From positions 32,449 through 96,448 of the forward strand of contig JAJFGG010000061.1 of the NCBI GenBank assembly GCA_021776235.1: a stretch of 64,000 nucleotides of DNA. The letters are read 5' to 3'. The DNA is from Alphaproteobacteria bacterium (GTDB lineage: Bacteria; Pseudomonadota; Alphaproteobacteria; GCA-2731375). Numbering within the stretch: position 1 is the stretch's first letter; the number at the start of each line of letters is the position of its first letter. This document shows positions 34,900 to 45,252 of this stretch, piece by piece. The translations under genes and the position numbers were made by a program. Below the pieces are notes generated by a model, which saw only the letters and a list, made by a program, of their open reading frames with translations, did not search any database and was not told where the DNA came from.

Positions 34900-36600
34900 T
34901 TAATGGGCCGCATCGGGCGCCAGCGGTCTTTCCATGCCCAATACGGGCGCGGCAGCCTCTGGATCGACGACGGCGTCGATAAGATACGGACCCTCATAGG
35001 CCAGACCGCGAGCCATTGAGGCCGGCAAATCGGACACATGGCGGACTCTTTCGCCGCCGCATTTTAGCGCCCGCGCCACTTCGGAATAGTCGATGTCGAG
35101 GAAATCACAATCCTGGTAACACCCCATCATCACTTCTTCCCAGTGCCGTTGAAATCCCAGGGTGCCGTTGTTGAAAATGACGATAAGGATATTGACGTTG
35201 TAGCGCGCCGCTGTTTCGAGTTCATTCATGACATAGCCAAAGCCGCCGTCGCCTGAAACGCATATGACGTCCCGCTCCGGTGACGCCAGTTTTGCGCCGA
35301 TGGCAGCCGGCAAGGCCCATCCCAACCCGCCGGTACCGCGCGGCGACAGCACAAAACGGCCCGACTTCGGCACCCTGACATTGGAGATGACCCAGTTTGT
35401 CACGTAGCTTGCGTCGACGCAGATCAAGGTGTTCTCCTCGACGATGCCGTCGATCGCGCTGATCACGGCTTCGGGACGCATGGGAACCTGCTTCGAACTT
35501 GCAAGGGGCGCCAATTCGCCGCGCCAATGTTCAATCAGCTCTCGTCTCCTCGCGCCGTTGTCCCGATGCGCCCGACTGATATTCTGGGATCGGCAATGCA
35601 CCAGCAATTCGCGCAAAGTATCACGGACGTCGCCCAGCAAAGCCAAAGCGGTTTCAAAATTGCGCCCAATCTCATTGGGATCTATGTCGAGGTGAATGAC
35701 CAGGGTCCCGGGCTTTGGCAAGGCCCAGTCGGAGTAGCAAAGTTGTCCGGTGCGCGTGCCGAGGAGGAAAACCAGGTCGGCCTCGGCCATAAGCGTGTTG
35801 CCGACCTGGCCGCGGCCATATTTTCCGCCGACTGACGAACCAATCGGGCCAACGGCCATCGGATGGCCATCGTCCATGGCGCCGCGTCCGGTCAATGTCG
35901 TCGCAACCGGTACTGCGAAGCGTTCCGATAGCTCGGCAATCTCGGCGAATGCACCGGAAATTACGCAGCCGCCGCCGGCGACCAAAATCGGCCGTTTGGC
36001 GGCACTAAGTAATTCAGCCGCCTGTTCAATTGCCTCGACACGGGCCCTCGTGCGGAGAGCCGGGAACGCTTCGTAGTCCTTCTCCGCATGAACGGTGCAC
36101 TCGGCGACGGCCGCCATGGCATCCGTAGGACATAATACAACGACCGGGCCGGGCCGGGCGGTGGTAGCAATCCTGAAGGCGCGGCGGATGATCGCGCCGG
36201 CCATATCGGCGGTGTCAATTCTCAGTATCTCCTTGGCGTATGGCCGGAGTGCGACGGCATAATCAAGTTCGCTGCTGGCATTCTTGTTCCGCAGTTTGAG
36301 CGGGTGATCCTGCACCAGGGCGATGACTGGGACCGACGATCGCAACGCCTCCAACAATCCGGTCGATAAATTCGATGCACCGGGCCCGAATGTTGCTGCG
36401 CAGACGCCGGGCCGGCCGGTTACCTGGGCATAGCCATGCGCCATAATCGCCGCGTGTTTTTCATCTCTCACGGTGACGATTTTCGTTACCGTCCGGTCGA
36501 CGGCATGAAAGATGTGGATGGGATCTTCCATGCCGAAGAGGCATCTCACGCCATAAGATTTCAGCGTCTCAGATACCAATGCGCCGCCGGTAGATTGCAT
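34900..36600 (-). CDS. Thiamine-diphosphate-dependent enzyme (acetolactate-synthase-like)
   Basis: 566 residues from the ATG at 36600 (AGGG upstream). Three-domain ThDP architecture: the activating Glu in VRDEKHAAIMAHGYA, FGPGASN at the FAD-like/PYR part, and the ThDP-Mg motif VSGDGGFGYVMNELETAARY ... FNNG at the C-terminal side. It could be an acetolactate synthase paralogue, sulfoacetaldehyde acetyltransferase or oxalyl/glyoxylate carboligase relative; the exact reaction is not assignable. The gene is the last of the dipeptide-type ABC operon (47 bases after the DppC gene), so it may act on the imported compound. Confidence 0.87.
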   Translation of the reverse strand: MQSTGGALVSETLKSYGVRCLFGMEDPIHIFHAVDRTVTKIVTVRDEKHAAIMAHGYAQVTGRPGVCAATFGPGASNLSTGLLEALRSSVPVIALVQDHPLKLRNKNASSELDYAVALRPYAKEILRIDTADMAGAIIRRAFRIATTARPGPVVVLCPTDAMAAVAECTVHAEKDYEAFPALRTRARVEAIEQAAELLSAAKRPILVAGGGCVISGAFAEIAELSERFAVPVATTLTGRGAMDDGHPMAVGPIGSSVGGKYGRGQVGNTLMAEADLVFLLGTRTGQLCYSDWALPKPGTLVIHLDIDPNEIGRNFETALALLGDVRDTLRELLVHCRSQNISRAHRDNGARRRELIEHWRGELAPLASSKQVPMRPEAVISAIDGIVEENTLICVDASYVTNWVISNVRVPKSGRFVLSPRGTGGLGWALPAAIGAKLASPERDVICVSGDGGFGYVMNELETAARYNVNILIVIFNNGTLGFQRHWEEVMMGCYQDCDFLDIDYSEVARALKCGGERVRHVSDLPASMARGLAYEGPYLIDAVVDPEAAAPVLGMERPLAPDAAH

Positions 36601-36646
36601 GCGTCCCTCACTCGATTGGTCTCTTTCGGTGCTTGCCGGTCTTGCG

Positions 36647-37585
36647 TCAGCGTCCGCGGATGCGGGGGTCAAGCGCGTCGCGCAGGCCATCGCCCATGAA
36701 GTTGACGCTCAACACGGTCAATGATATGGCCAGCCCCGGCCAGATCACACGCTCGGGCGTGATGCTGAGAAACGGCACGCCGTCGAACAGCAAGCGGCCC
36801 CAGGTTGGGAAGTCGGACGGGAAGCCCAGCCCAAGAAAACTTAATGCACTTTCGGTAATGATGGCGGACGCAACACCAAGCGTCGCCGACACCATGATCG
36901 GGCTCAACACATTGGGAAAGATGTGCCGAAGTATACTCCGAAAGGAGCGAGTGCCGATGCTGCGGGCGGCGAGGACAAACTCCCGCTGCTTGATCGCCAG
37001 CACCTCACCGCGGACGATCCGTGCCGTCTGCATCCAGCTGGTCACGCCGATGATGAAAACAATCAGGATGAATATCCCGAATTCCGGTCCAAACAACGAT
37101 CTGAGTAGATCCCGGAACAACATGATCGCCACCAGCAGCAAGGGTAGTATCGGCAACGCCAGAAACAAATCCGTCAGCCGCATCAACAGCCCGTCAAGTC
37201 GGCCGAAGAAACCGGCCATGACACCGACCAGGGTTCCCAGCGTCAGGGACAACAGCATCGCCGTGACGCCGACGGCAAGCGAGGTACGGCCACCGGCCAG
37301 CACCTGCGCGAACATATCGCGGCCGAGATTGTCGGTGCCCATGAGATGCGACAGCGACATGCCCTGGTTCTTGGCCTTGTAGTCAAGATATTGTGGATCC
37401 ACATCATAGATAAAAGGCCCGACGATGACGCTTATGGCGATTACCACAAAAACGGTGACGCCGACCAAGGCGCCTTTGTGGCTGCGGAACTGCTGCCAGA
37501 CATCGTACCAGAGCGAGCGGTGTTTGATATCGGCTTGCACTGCCTCGCTCAAGGGCGCCTCGGGTGATTGGACTACATCATTCAT
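36647..37585 (-). CDS. Dipeptide/oligopeptide ABC transporter permease (DppC/OppC)
   Basis: 312 residues from the ATG at 37585, overlapping the end of the DppB gene by eight bases. An N-terminal polar stretch, one helix, a periplasmic part with MGTDNLGRDMFAQVLAGGRTSL, and five more helices. The coupling loop to the ATPases is EFVLAARSIGTRSFRSILRHI. FLGLGFPSDFPTWG is diagnostic of OppC. Inner-membrane half of the channel together with the DppB protein. Confidence 0.93.
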   Translation of the reverse strand: MNDVVQSPEAPLSEAVQADIKHRSLWYDVWQQFRSHKGALVGVTVFVVIAISVIVGPFIYDVDPQYLDYKAKNQGMSLSHLMGTDNLGRDMFAQVLAGGRTSLAVGVTAMLLSLTLGTLVGVMAGFFGRLDGLLMRLTDLFLALPILPLLLVAIMLFRDLLRSLFGPEFGIFILIVFIIGVTSWMQTARIVRGEVLAIKQREFVLAARSIGTRSFRSILRHIFPNVLSPIMVSATLGVASAIITESALSFLGLGFPSDFPTWGRLLFDGVPFLSITPERVIWPGLAISLTVLSVNFMGDGLRDALDPRIRGR

Positions 37586-38591
37586 AGCGGATCCTCGGGT
37601 CGAGTATCCCATAGAGCAGGTCTGCGATCAGATTGAAAAGAACGATCAGGATGGCGAAAATAAAGGTCACCGTCTGAACGGTCGGAATATCCGCGCCTTC
37701 AATTGCGCCGATCAAAAGCTGACCGACGCCGTTGATGCGGAAGATCTGCTCGGTAATAATGGCACCGGCGAAGGTCGAGGGCAGGCCGAGCGCAATCACC
37801 GTGACCACCGGGATCATACTGTTTCTGAATACGTGGATCAGAATGACAACTTTTTCCGACATGCCTTTGGCGCGGGCCGTGCGAACGTATTCCTGATTGA
37901 GGTTTTCCAGCATTGAAGAGCGCATGAAGCGGCTCAATTGCGCGGCATTGAAAAAACCAAGCACCATGACCGGCATAATCATCTGTTTGATCTGATAGAT
38001 GAAGCTGTCGAAATCCTCCACTTGATGGGTGGTGTCATAGATCGATGGCAGCCAGCCGAGGACGACGCTAAAAATAACGATCGCTACGGTGCCGGTGAAG
38101 AATGTCGGCACCGAAAACCCAAGCATCGCGATAAATGTGCCGACCTGATCGAATATTGAATATTGTTTGTAGGCCGAGAGCACGCCGATCGGTATACCGA
38201 TAAATATGGCGACGATATAGGATATGCCGATCACGATCAGTGTTTGCGGTAAACGCTGGGCGATTAAATCGACGACCGGGGCCCGGGTGGACCAGGAGCG
38301 CACGCGCAGCCGATCCTCGGAATTGCCGATCTGTACGTCCCAGGCATTTTCAATGAGATTAAGCGGTTCATTAACCAGGAACTGTTCCAGCCATTTTAAA
38401 TAACGAATGTGAAACGGCTTCCCGAGGCCCAGGCTCTCCTTGATTTTTTCACGGATCTCCTCGGGAATGGTCAGTGGAAGTTGCGCCGTCGGATCGCTTG
38501 GCGCCAAATCCAACAGGGCGAAAATGACAAAACTAATCACTAGAAGTGTTGGGATCGCAAAGAGCAGGCGCCTGACGGCATACTTGAACAT
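37578..38591 (-). CDS. Dipeptide/oligopeptide ABC transporter permease (DppB/OppB)
   Basis: 337 residues. The start MFKYAVRRLLFAIPTLLVIS and DLAPSDP are typical of OppB/DppB. Six membrane helices; the coupling loop reads EYVRTARAKGMSEKVVILIHVFRNS. A large periplasmic loop between helices 1 and 2 (about residues 35-105). 78 bases downstream of the binding-protein gene. Confidence 0.93.
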   Translation of the reverse strand: MFKYAVRRLLFAIPTLLVISFVIFALLDLAPSDPTAQLPLTIPEEIREKIKESLGLGKPFHIRYLKWLEQFLVNEPLNLIENAWDVQIGNSEDRLRVRSWSTRAPVVDLIAQRLPQTLIVIGISYIVAIFIGIPIGVLSAYKQYSIFDQVGTFIAMLGFSVPTFFTGTVAIVIFSVVLGWLPSIYDTTHQVEDFDSFIYQIKQMIMPVMVLGFFNAAQLSRFMRSSMLENLNQEYVRTARAKGMSEKVVILIHVFRNSMIPVVTVIALGLPSTFAGAIITEQIFRINGVGQLLIGAIEGADIPTVQTVTFIFAILIVLFNLIADLLYGILDPRIRYE

Positions 38592-38669
38592 ATGTGTATC
38601 CGATCGCCGAGCAAGAGAGGCGACGGCCCGCGCATGAGCAAGCGCGAGCCGTCCCTGGTTGCTACGACA

Positions 38670-40379
38670 TCACTTTTTGCGATGCCATTCCTGGATGTTC
38701 CACGGCGTGGCGTCCCACACATTCTGACGAACGCCGCCGAGTGAGAAGGCATGCGCGGCCACCGCACCACGATGGATCAACGGGATTATCGCGCCATATT
38801 CGATGAGCATATCGTTCATCTTCTTGGCGATCTTCGCCCGATCTTCCAGCGCCGCTGTCTTGGACATTTTCGCCGCCAGCTTATCGTATTCCGGATCGCA
38901 ATAGCGCGGCAGGTTCTGCCCGATCCATTGCGTTGTCAGATCCGGCATCTTGTCGCAGGTCCAGCGCAGCATGTAGTTTTCCGGATCGGTACCATTGAAG
39001 TTGTTGGTGAACATCTCGATGTCCGTATAGAACTTCTGGAAAGTATCCGGGCTGGACTGATCGCCGCCGAAGAAGACCGATGCGTTGACATTCTTAAGCT
39101 CGGTCTCGACGCCGATTTCCTGCCACATCTGCTTGATCAACGCCTGGGTGCCCTGACGTACGGAATTGGTCGACGTCTGGTACAGGATCGAAAGACGCAC
39201 GCCGTCCTTGGCGCGCACCCCGTCGGAACCGCGCTTCCAACCGGCATCGTCCAACAGTTTGTTGGCGCCGGCCACATCCTGCTTTTTACACCAGTCGTTG
39301 GCGGTTGAAGCGTAGATCGCCGGGGCCGGTAAGACGTTACAGGTCACTTGACCGGCGGCGCCGTAACCGGCATCGACAAGGATCCCACGTTCGATCGCCA
39401 TCGACAAAGCACGGCGAACCGCCGGATCCGTCAGGAAGGGATGCGGGTTTTTGCCGCCTTGATAGGTTCCCCGTTTGTCACCGAGTTTCGGGTCGACGTT
39501 GGTCAGCTGCACCATCAGCCTTTCCACCGAGGTGCCAAAGGCCGAAATCACCTTGCCTTTGCCGGCCTTGGCCATGGTGGCAAGAATTTCCGGTTCGACC
39601 TGCAGGTTCCAGGCATAATCGAACTCGCCGGTTTCGAGCACTGCGCGGGCGGCGGAAACGGCATCGCCGCCACCTTTCATCAGGACAGAATCGAAGGCCG
39701 GCTGGTCGGGATTGCGGTATTTGTCATTGGCGATATAGAGAACGACATCGTTTGGCCGGAATTCCTTAACCTTGAATGGACCGGTACCGATTGTGCCGAA
39801 ATTCTGCTTCGTGCATTCGGGTGCTTTGGCGCCCATGCAATTCTCAAACTGCGCCTTTTGAATGACAGGTGAACTGGAACCGACGAACGGGCCATATGGG
39901 AATGGCTTCGCCACGCCAAAGGTGATCTTCACGGTGTGGCCGTCCACGGCCTTGACCGATTTCACATCCTGAAATCGATCGATCGCGTTGCAGCCGCCTT
40001 CGGGATGCATGCAATAGGCGGCGGTAAATTCGACATCCGCCGCAGTGAACGGCGTACCGTCGGACCAGGTGATGCCCTTCTTCAACTTCCAGGTAATCGA
40101 CTTCAGGTCCTTGGCGATGCCGCCATTGGCGACGGTGGGCACTTCGGCGGCCAAGGCCGGCACGATGTTGCCCTTTTCGTCATAATGCGCCAACGGCTCG
40201 ATGATGATTGACGAAGCGTCAATGTCTTTCGTGCCGCCGGACAGGAACGGGTTGAGGATTGATGGCGCCTGCCAATAAAGAATCTTCAATTGACCGTCGC
40301 TGCCTCGGTCAGCCTGCGCCGACGACGCGAATATCGCGCTGGCCATGACTGCCGCCACAAGTAATGGTGTTTTTAACAT
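38670..40379 (-). CDS. Family 5 extracellular solute-binding protein
   Basis: 569 residues with a cleavable signal peptide (LLVAAVMASAIFASSAQA). SBP_bac_5 features: ILNPFLSGGTKDID, GITWSDGTPFTAADVEFTA, and AIERGILVDAGYG. Longer than the usual 510-540 residues. It captures a peptide or other small hydrophilic ligand in the periplasm; the ligand is unknown. GGGG precedes the ATG. A palindrome (TGTCAATGACA, 40419-40429) sits in the 133-base gap upstream. Confidence 0.92.
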   Translation of the reverse strand: MLKTPLLVAAVMASAIFASSAQADRGSDGQLKILYWQAPSILNPFLSGGTKDIDASSIIIEPLAHYDEKGNIVPALAAEVPTVANGGIAKDLKSITWKLKKGITWSDGTPFTAADVEFTAAYCMHPEGGCNAIDRFQDVKSVKAVDGHTVKITFGVAKPFPYGPFVGSSSPVIQKAQFENCMGAKAPECTKQNFGTIGTGPFKVKEFRPNDVVLYIANDKYRNPDQPAFDSVLMKGGGDAVSAARAVLETGEFDYAWNLQVEPEILATMAKAGKGKVISAFGTSVERLMVQLTNVDPKLGDKRGTYQGGKNPHPFLTDPAVRRALSMAIERGILVDAGYGAAGQVTCNVLPAPAIYASTANDWCKKQDVAGANKLLDDAGWKRGSDGVRAKDGVRLSILYQTSTNSVRQGTQALIKQMWQEIGVETELKNVNASVFFGGDQSSPDTFQKFYTDIEMFTNNFNGTDPENYMLRWTCDKMPDLTTQWIGQNLPRYCDPEYDKLAAKMSKTAALEDRAKIAKKMNDMLIEYGAIIPLIHRGAVAAHAFSLGGVRQNVWDATPWNIQEWHRKK

Positions 40380-40512
40380 TGTCTGTAACCCCCTGTTGTC
40401 AGGTCAGTGATTTTGTTATGTCAATGACATTGGTTTCTCGGTTCGTCTTCAAACCTAGTTCTGGGCGAATTTTCCTCCTCTTTCCAATTTCCCGCTGAAG
40501 CAGTTTTTCATT

Positions 40513-41535
40513 CTACACCGCATGATGGCAAGCGACATAGCGCCCGCTTTCGATCTCGCGCCAGGCCGGGTCCTCGACATGGCAGATATCCGTGGCGACC
40601 GGACAACGGGTGCAAAAATTGCAGCCGTCGGGCGGATTGGCCGGGCTCGGCAAATCACCTTGCAGCAGGATACGTTCCCGGGCCAACTCAATTTCGGGGT
40701 TGGGTATGGGCACCGCCGATAGCAACGCCTGGGTATAGGGATGCTTCGGTGTACCATACAGATCATCCCGCGGGGCCAGCTCGGCGATCTTGCCAAGATA
40801 CATCACCGCCACCCGGTCGGCGATATGCCGGATCATGCTGAGATCATGACTGATGAACAAATATGTCAGGCCAAATTGCTGCTGCAGATCCTCGAGCAGA
40901 TTGATGACCTGGGCCTGAATGGAGACATCCAAGGCGGCTATGGGTTCGTCGCAAATGATAAAATCGGGATTGAGGGCGAGCGCCCGGGCGATACCGATAC
41001 GTTGGCGTTGTCCGCCGGAGAATTCATGGGGATAGCGATTGGTGAACCTGGGATCCAGGCCGACCGCGCCCAGCAATTCTTCCACCCGTTCCCGGCGCTC
41101 GCGTTTGCTCAATTGCCGGTGCTCGTCGAGCGGCTCAGAAATTATGGAACCAACGGTCATCCGCGGATTCAGACTGGCGTGAGGATCCTGGAACACCATC
41201 TGCATCCGCGGGCGGATCCGGCGCAGTTCTTCACCGCTTAACGACGGAATATCAACGCCATCCAACACCACCCTGCCGCCCGTTGCGTCATACAGGCGTA
41301 ATATGACCCGGCCGGCTGTGGTCTTTCCGCAGCCGCTTTCTCCGACAAGTCCAAGGGTCTCGCCGCGCCGAATATCAAAACTGATGCCATCGACCGCTTT
41401 GATCGTACCGACCTGGCGCCGCAGAATTCCGGCATAGATTGGGAAATGCATTTTCAGGTTCTCGACCTGAAGCAAGGGCTCGCCGGCCGCTTCGCGGTCC
41501 TGGCCAAGGTCCACAGCGGTCGTATTAGTCGACAT
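40513..41535 (-). CDS. Dipeptide/oligopeptide ABC transporter ATPase (DppF/OppF)
   Basis: 340 residues from the ATG at 41535 (the frame opens earlier inside the DppD gene). Walker A GESGCGKT, signature [16 protein letters not shown], Walker [13 protein letters not shown] and a C-terminal OppF extension with [14 protein letters not shown], four Cys that may hold an iron-sulfur cluster. The N-terminal [15 protein letters not shown] is typical of OppF. Overlaps the DppD gene by eleven bases. Confidence 0.93.
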   Translation of the reverse strand: MSTNTTAVDLGQDREAAGEPLLQVENLKMHFPIYAGILRRQVGTIKAVDGISFDIRRGETLGLVGESGCGKTTAGRVILRLYDATGGRVVLDGVDIPSLSGEELRRIRPRMQMVFQDPHASLNPRMTVGSIISEPLDEHRQLSKRERRERVEELLGAVGLDPRFTNRYPHEFSGGQRQRIGIARALALNPDFIICDEPIAALDVSIQAQVINLLEDLQQQFGLTYLFISHDLSMIRHIADRVAVMYLGKIAELAPRDDLYGTPKHPYTQALLSAVPIPNPEIELARERILLQGDLPSPANPPDGCNFCTRCPVATDICHVEDPAWREIESGRYVACHHAV

Positions 41536-42562
41536 GGCGTGGCGCTCCCAGATCAACATCCCACCAACAGGCAACGTCATGACTGACTTGACGATCTTCG
41601 CTGCCGCCGTTGAAGGCGCGGATGACCGGGTTCTCGACCCGGCAGCGGTCAAAGACGTAAGGACATCTCGGGGCAAACGGGCAGGAACTGGGTTCGGCCT
41701 CGAGACTGGGGGGCTGTCCCGATATGCTGTTAAGCCGTTCGGCCCGATTGCTGTCCAGGCTCGGCAGCGATTCCAGCAGGGCGCGGGTGTAGGGATGCTT
41801 CGGACTGTTGTACAGATCCTTCACCGCGCCATGTTCGACGACCAATCCGCAATACATCACCATCACCCGGTCGGCAATCCCGGCGACCACGCCCAGGTCG
41901 TGGGTAATCCAGATTATACCCATGCCCAGCTTGTGGCGCAGTTCCCGGACAAGCTCAAGTATTTGCGCCTGGATGGTGACGTCGAGCGCCGTCGTCGGTT
42001 CGTCGGCGATCAATAGTTTAGGGTCGCAGGACAGCGCGATCGCGATCATCACCCGTTGCCGCATGCCGCCGGAAAACTGATGCGGAAAATCCTTCAGCCG
42101 ATCCGCCGCCGACGGAATGCCAACCAGGTCAAGTAGTTCGCCGGCGCGTTGGCGTGCTTGCGCCTTGCTCAGACCAAGATGTTTGCGCAACGGTTCAATC
42201 AATTGATAACCGACCGTGAAAACCGGGTTCAGGGAAGTCATCGGATCCTGGAAAATAAACCCGATTTTTCGTCCGCGCACGCCCAGCAGCTCATTTGGCG
42301 CCAGCGTTAAGAGATCCTGCCCGTCGAAGATGACACGGCCGTCGGTGATCTCCGCTGGAGGGCTGGGCAGCAACTTCAATAGCGACATCATGGTAACGCT
42401 TTTGCCCGAGCCGCTCTCCCCGACAATGCCGAGTACTTCGCCTTCCTTTAGATAGAAGCTGACGCCATTTACAGCATGAACATGCCCTTCACGGGTCGCG
42501 AATACGGTCTTCAGATCAATTACATCGAGGATGCCTGGGCCTGTCTCGATGTTTGCCTGCAT
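41525..42562 (-). CDS. Dipeptide/oligopeptide ABC transporter ATPase (DppD/OppD)
   Basis: 345 residues. Walker [10 protein letters not shown]-loop [12 protein letters not shown], signature [12 protein letters not shown], Walker [14 protein letters not shown]-loop THDLG, and the Cys-rich C-terminal segment [16 protein letters not shown]. First gene of the operon dppD-dppF-SBP-dppB-dppC-TPP enzyme, an order in which ATPases come before the binding protein. Divergent from the deacylase gene with a 227-base, partly AT-rich upstream region. Confidence 0.93.
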   Translation of the reverse strand: MQANIETGPGILDVIDLKTVFATREGHVHAVNGVSFYLKEGEVLGIVGESGSGKSVTMMSLLKLLPSPPAEITDGRVIFDGQDLLTLAPNELLGVRGRKIGFIFQDPMTSLNPVFTVGYQLIEPLRKHLGLSKAQARQRAGELLDLVGIPSAADRLKDFPHQFSGGMRQRVMIAIALSCDPKLLIADEPTTALDVTIQAQILELVRELRHKLGMGIIWITHDLGVVAGIADRVMVMYCGLVVEHGAVKDLYNSPKHPYTRALLESLPSLDSNRAERLNSISGQPPSLEAEPSSCPFAPRCPYVFDRCRVENPVIRAFNGGSEDRQVSHDVACWWDVDLGAPRHVD

Positions 42563-42789
42563 TGAAATGCCCCAACAAAAATAATGGCTTGTTGCTACTG
42601 GTTAAAAAAAGTAGAGCACCATCATTTGTACATTGGCAACCTTATTCTCGTGATCTCACGGTCGCCGACGCCATATTCGACAGCTATCTTCGGCTTGCTT
42701 TTACCCCAGTTCCACGAAATGATGCCCCGGCGGCGCCCGTGCGGCTGCGCCAAATCACCCCCTCCGTTAATCATCAGCAGGGCGCAGGT

Positions 42790-43797
42790 ATGTCGGAAAC
42801 AGCCACCTTGATTCATTCTGAAATTGATTTCGAACGGGACGGTAAACAAACCGGGTTTTTGCGCCTACCCTATTCGGTTCACCGATCCGCCTATGGCTGG
42901 ATTCCGGTGCCAATCGTGATGTTTAAAAACGGTGATGGACCGACCGCATTGCTAATTTCCGGCAATCATGGCGACGAATACGAAGGCCAAGTGGCGCTGA
43001 CAAAAATGTGTCAGAGCCTTACGGCAGATGAAGTTCAGGGACGCTTGATCATCCTGCCGATGGCGAATTATCCCGCCGCTCACGCCGGAATGCGGACCTC
43101 ACCCTTCGATGGCGGTAACCTGAACCGGACCTTTCCCGGCAATCCGGCGGGCACCCCGACAGAGATGATCGCACATTACCTTGAAGAGGTTTTGATGCCC
43201 ATGTGCGATTACTTTTTCGACTTTCATTCCGGTGGCTCGTCGCTTCGCTATCCCGCCACGGTGTTGCGGCGCCGCGGTGAAAATCCGAAAGAGGAAGCGG
43301 CGCTGGAAGCGCTGCAATTGGCGTTTGACGGCGATTACGGCTTCATATTTGGCGCCGCCGGCGACTCCCGGGTTTCAAGCGCAGCGGCACGCCGCAACGG
43401 CGTGCTCGGTATCATGACCGAACTTGGCGGTTCCGGCACCGTGACGCCGGAAATTCTGGCAACCGCCGAACGCGGCATTCTGCGCTTGCTCAACTATATT
43501 TGCCTGTTGCCGGGTTACCGGCCAGACGCCGCGCGCGGCATGCGCCTGATGGAAATGAAAAGCATCGATTATTTCGTCTATGCCCGCGACGAGGGTCTGT
43601 TCGAACCCTATGTCGATTTGTTGACGGAAGTGAAGAACGGCCAGGAGGCGGGCGCCATTCACCATCCCGAAACACCCTGGATAGCGCCGTCGATTTGCCA
43701 TTTTGAGCATGACGGGCTGGTGATCTGTCAACGTATTCCCGGCCGGGTGGAACGCGGCGATTGTGTTTTTCATCTGGCTACCGACATCGAACCGTAG
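42790..43797 (+). CDS. Succinylglutamate desuccinylase/aspartoacylase-family zinc deacylase
   Basis: 335 residues from the ATG at 42790; the frame opens at 42553, but those codons look non-coding. Zinc site: His and Glu in LISGNHGDEYEG and a second His in DFHSGG; a later Glu in IMTELGGSG is the likely catalytic base. NLNRTFPG is another family hallmark. These enzymes cut N-acyl groups from amino-acid derivatives, for example N-acetyl-diaminobutyrate in ectoine breakdown. Divergence from a peptide-type ABC operon suggests the imported ligand is an N-acylated amino acid or similar. Confidence 0.88.
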   Translation: MSETATLIHSEIDFERDGKQTGFLRLPYSVHRSAYGWIPVPIVMFKNGDGPTALLISGNHGDEYEGQVALTKMCQSLTADEVQGRLIILPMANYPAAHAGMRTSPFDGGNLNRTFPGNPAGTPTEMIAHYLEEVLMPMCDYFFDFHSGGSSLRYPATVLRRRGENPKEEAALEALQLAFDGDYGFIFGAAGDSRVSSAAARRNGVLGIMTELGGSGTVTPEILATAERGILRLLNYICLLPGYRPDAARGMRLMEMKSIDYFVYARDEGLFEPYVDLLTEVKNGQEAGAIHHPETPWIAPSICHFEHDGLVICQRIPGRVERGDCVFHLATDIEP

Positions 43798-43826
43798 ATG
43801 GGGCGCATTGCCATGGGGGAGATTGA

Positions 43827-44207
43827 ATGATGAAGACCGGTCGCTGTCTTTGTGGTGCGGTACGCTTCGAATATTCCGGCCCGGAGAACTGGATGGGCCA
43901 TTGCCATTGCGAGAGCTGCCGGCGCAATACGGCCTCTCCCTTTACCTCTTTTCTGGGTGTGCCGAACGGAAACTGGCGCTGGAGCGGCGAGGCGCCCGCC
44001 ACCTATCATTCTTCCGAACTTGTCACCCGGTCCTTTTGTCCAAAATGCGGCACACCTATGGCCTATCAGACGGAGCATCGCCCGGACGAAATTCATTTCT
44101 ATGCGGCCAGTCTCGACGATCAGTCCGGATATCGTCCGACCCGGCATTTTCACGCCGATGAAATGGTCGATTGGGTCGAGCTGGCGGACCAGTTGCCGCG
44201 AAAATAG
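43827..44207 (+). CDS. GFA-family zinc protein
   Basis: 126 residues with the GFA metal pattern: GRCLCGAVRFE (CxC), HCHCESCRR (CxxC type) and FCPKCGTPM. These relatives of glutathione-dependent formaldehyde-activating enzyme bind two zinc ions; most have no known substrate. GGGGGAG precedes the two candidate ATGs (43827, 43830). 29 bases after the deacylase gene, so perhaps cotranscribed. Confidence 0.9.
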   Translation: MMKTGRCLCGAVRFEYSGPENWMGHCHCESCRRNTASPFTSFLGVPNGNWRWSGEAPATYHSSELVTRSFCPKCGTPMAYQTEHRPDEIHFYAASLDDQSGYRPTRHFHADEMVDWVELADQLPRK

Positions 44208-44212
44208 GTGAT

Positions 44213-44245
44213 GCCTGATCCGGCCTGCCGGGCGCCCGATCAGGC
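44213..44245 (+). terminator. Hairpin after the GFA gene
   Basis: Eight-base stem GCCTGATC/GATCAGGC (44213-44220 with 44238-44245) with a GC-rich 17-base loop, starting six bases after the stop. No T-run follows. Confidence 0.4.
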
Positions 44246-44397
44246 CGAACTTGCATTCAGCAAGCGACAATGGCAGCCTAGCTGCAATTGTTTATTTTCA
44301 GATACTGAAGCGACGATTTAATTGCTCTGTACCGTAAGTAAGGAATGTGTCCAAGATGGACACGCTCCAATTCTATGGTTGCGAGGATTTTGACGTG

Positions 44398-45243
44398 ATG
44401 AGCCGATGGATCGGAAAGATTTCCTTCACCTTTCGCCGCTGCGCCGGTTATTTGGCGTTAGCGGCGGCCTTGCCATTTGCATTCCCGGCATCCGCCCTGG
44501 AGGTCCTTAGCCCGCTACAGGTCCTGGCGTTGGTGTCCATCGATCGGCCAGTGGAACTCCGCTGCTCTGATGGCGATTGTTTTGTCGAACTATCGGCCTT
44601 CTGTCTGCAGCCCGACTACAAGACACCCCATAGGGGAACCCGTTATCAAACCGTGGGCATGGGTGGAATTCGCGCCACCGGTTATCGGCACGACGGTACA
44701 CCGGTCAACCTGGATGCCATGAAACATTTCGCGCTGACGGCGCTGCGCACCCATCTCGCGGTGCGGATGAGCATGCCGGCAGGGGCCCTGAACAAAATGA
44801 ACCTGGCCCGCGTCGAAGTGACGGTGATGGAAAGTGTCTCGTTGCTACCGATGCCGTCCAACAGATATGAGCCGCAGAACGATGTCAGCATCGCCGTGGC
44901 GAGCGGGCCCTGGCGAAAGGTCGGAGACGAAATCGTTGATCAGGATCAGGAGACCATGAGCGCGGTCCGCGTCACCAACCGCATCGCCAATAGTCTGCCG
45001 CCATTCACCCATGTCAGCCGGCAAGCGACCAGAGCGCTCTGGTCGGATTTGCAGAACAGCGGCACCCTGAAAGGCATGCATCCGAAAGCGCGTCAATTGC
45101 TTGAGGAGGCCTATCGCGAATGCGAAGGGCACGACCAGCATGGCGGCATGACGACCATGCGTGAATGCATCTCCCATATGCATGACCGGTATCTCGGTGA
45201 ACTAAACCTGAAATACTGGAACGTCATTCGCGGCAACAGCTAA
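44398..45243 (+). CDS. Exported protein of unknown function
   Basis: 281 residues from the ATG at 44398; starts at 44347 (GTG) or 44356 (ATG) would extend the basic n-region. A signal peptide is visible (CAGYLALAAALPFAFPASALE). The mature protein has four Cys in its first third (LRCSDGDCFVELSAFCLQP) and another pair near the end (RECEGHDQ, TMRECISHM), so disulfides are likely. No known domain recognised. It stands alone, converging with the SMP-30 gene. Confidence 0.65.
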   Translation: MSRWIGKISFTFRRCAGYLALAAALPFAFPASALEVLSPLQVLALVSIDRPVELRCSDGDCFVELSAFCLQPDYKTPHRGTRYQTVGMGGIRATGYRHDGTPVNLDAMKHFALTALRTHLAVRMSMPAGALNKMNLARVEVTVMESVSLLPMPSNRYEPQNDVSIAVASGPWRKVGDEIVDQDQETMSAVRVTNRIANSLPPFTHVSRQATRALWSDLQNSGTLKGMHPKARQLLEEAYRECEGHDQHGGMTTMRECISHMHDRYLGELNLKYWNVIRGNS

Positions 45244-45252
45244 CACTTCCTG

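Noticed and set aside
40419..40429. TGTCAATGACA palindrome upstream of the binding-protein gene as an operator
   Set aside because: Only 11 bases with a 1-base centre, common by chance, and no matching second site was found near the operon start.
44347..44363. GTGTCC/GGACAC hairpin as a riboswitch or leader
   Set aside because: A 6-base stem alone without conserved riboswitch core; it may overlap the alternative start of the exported protein.
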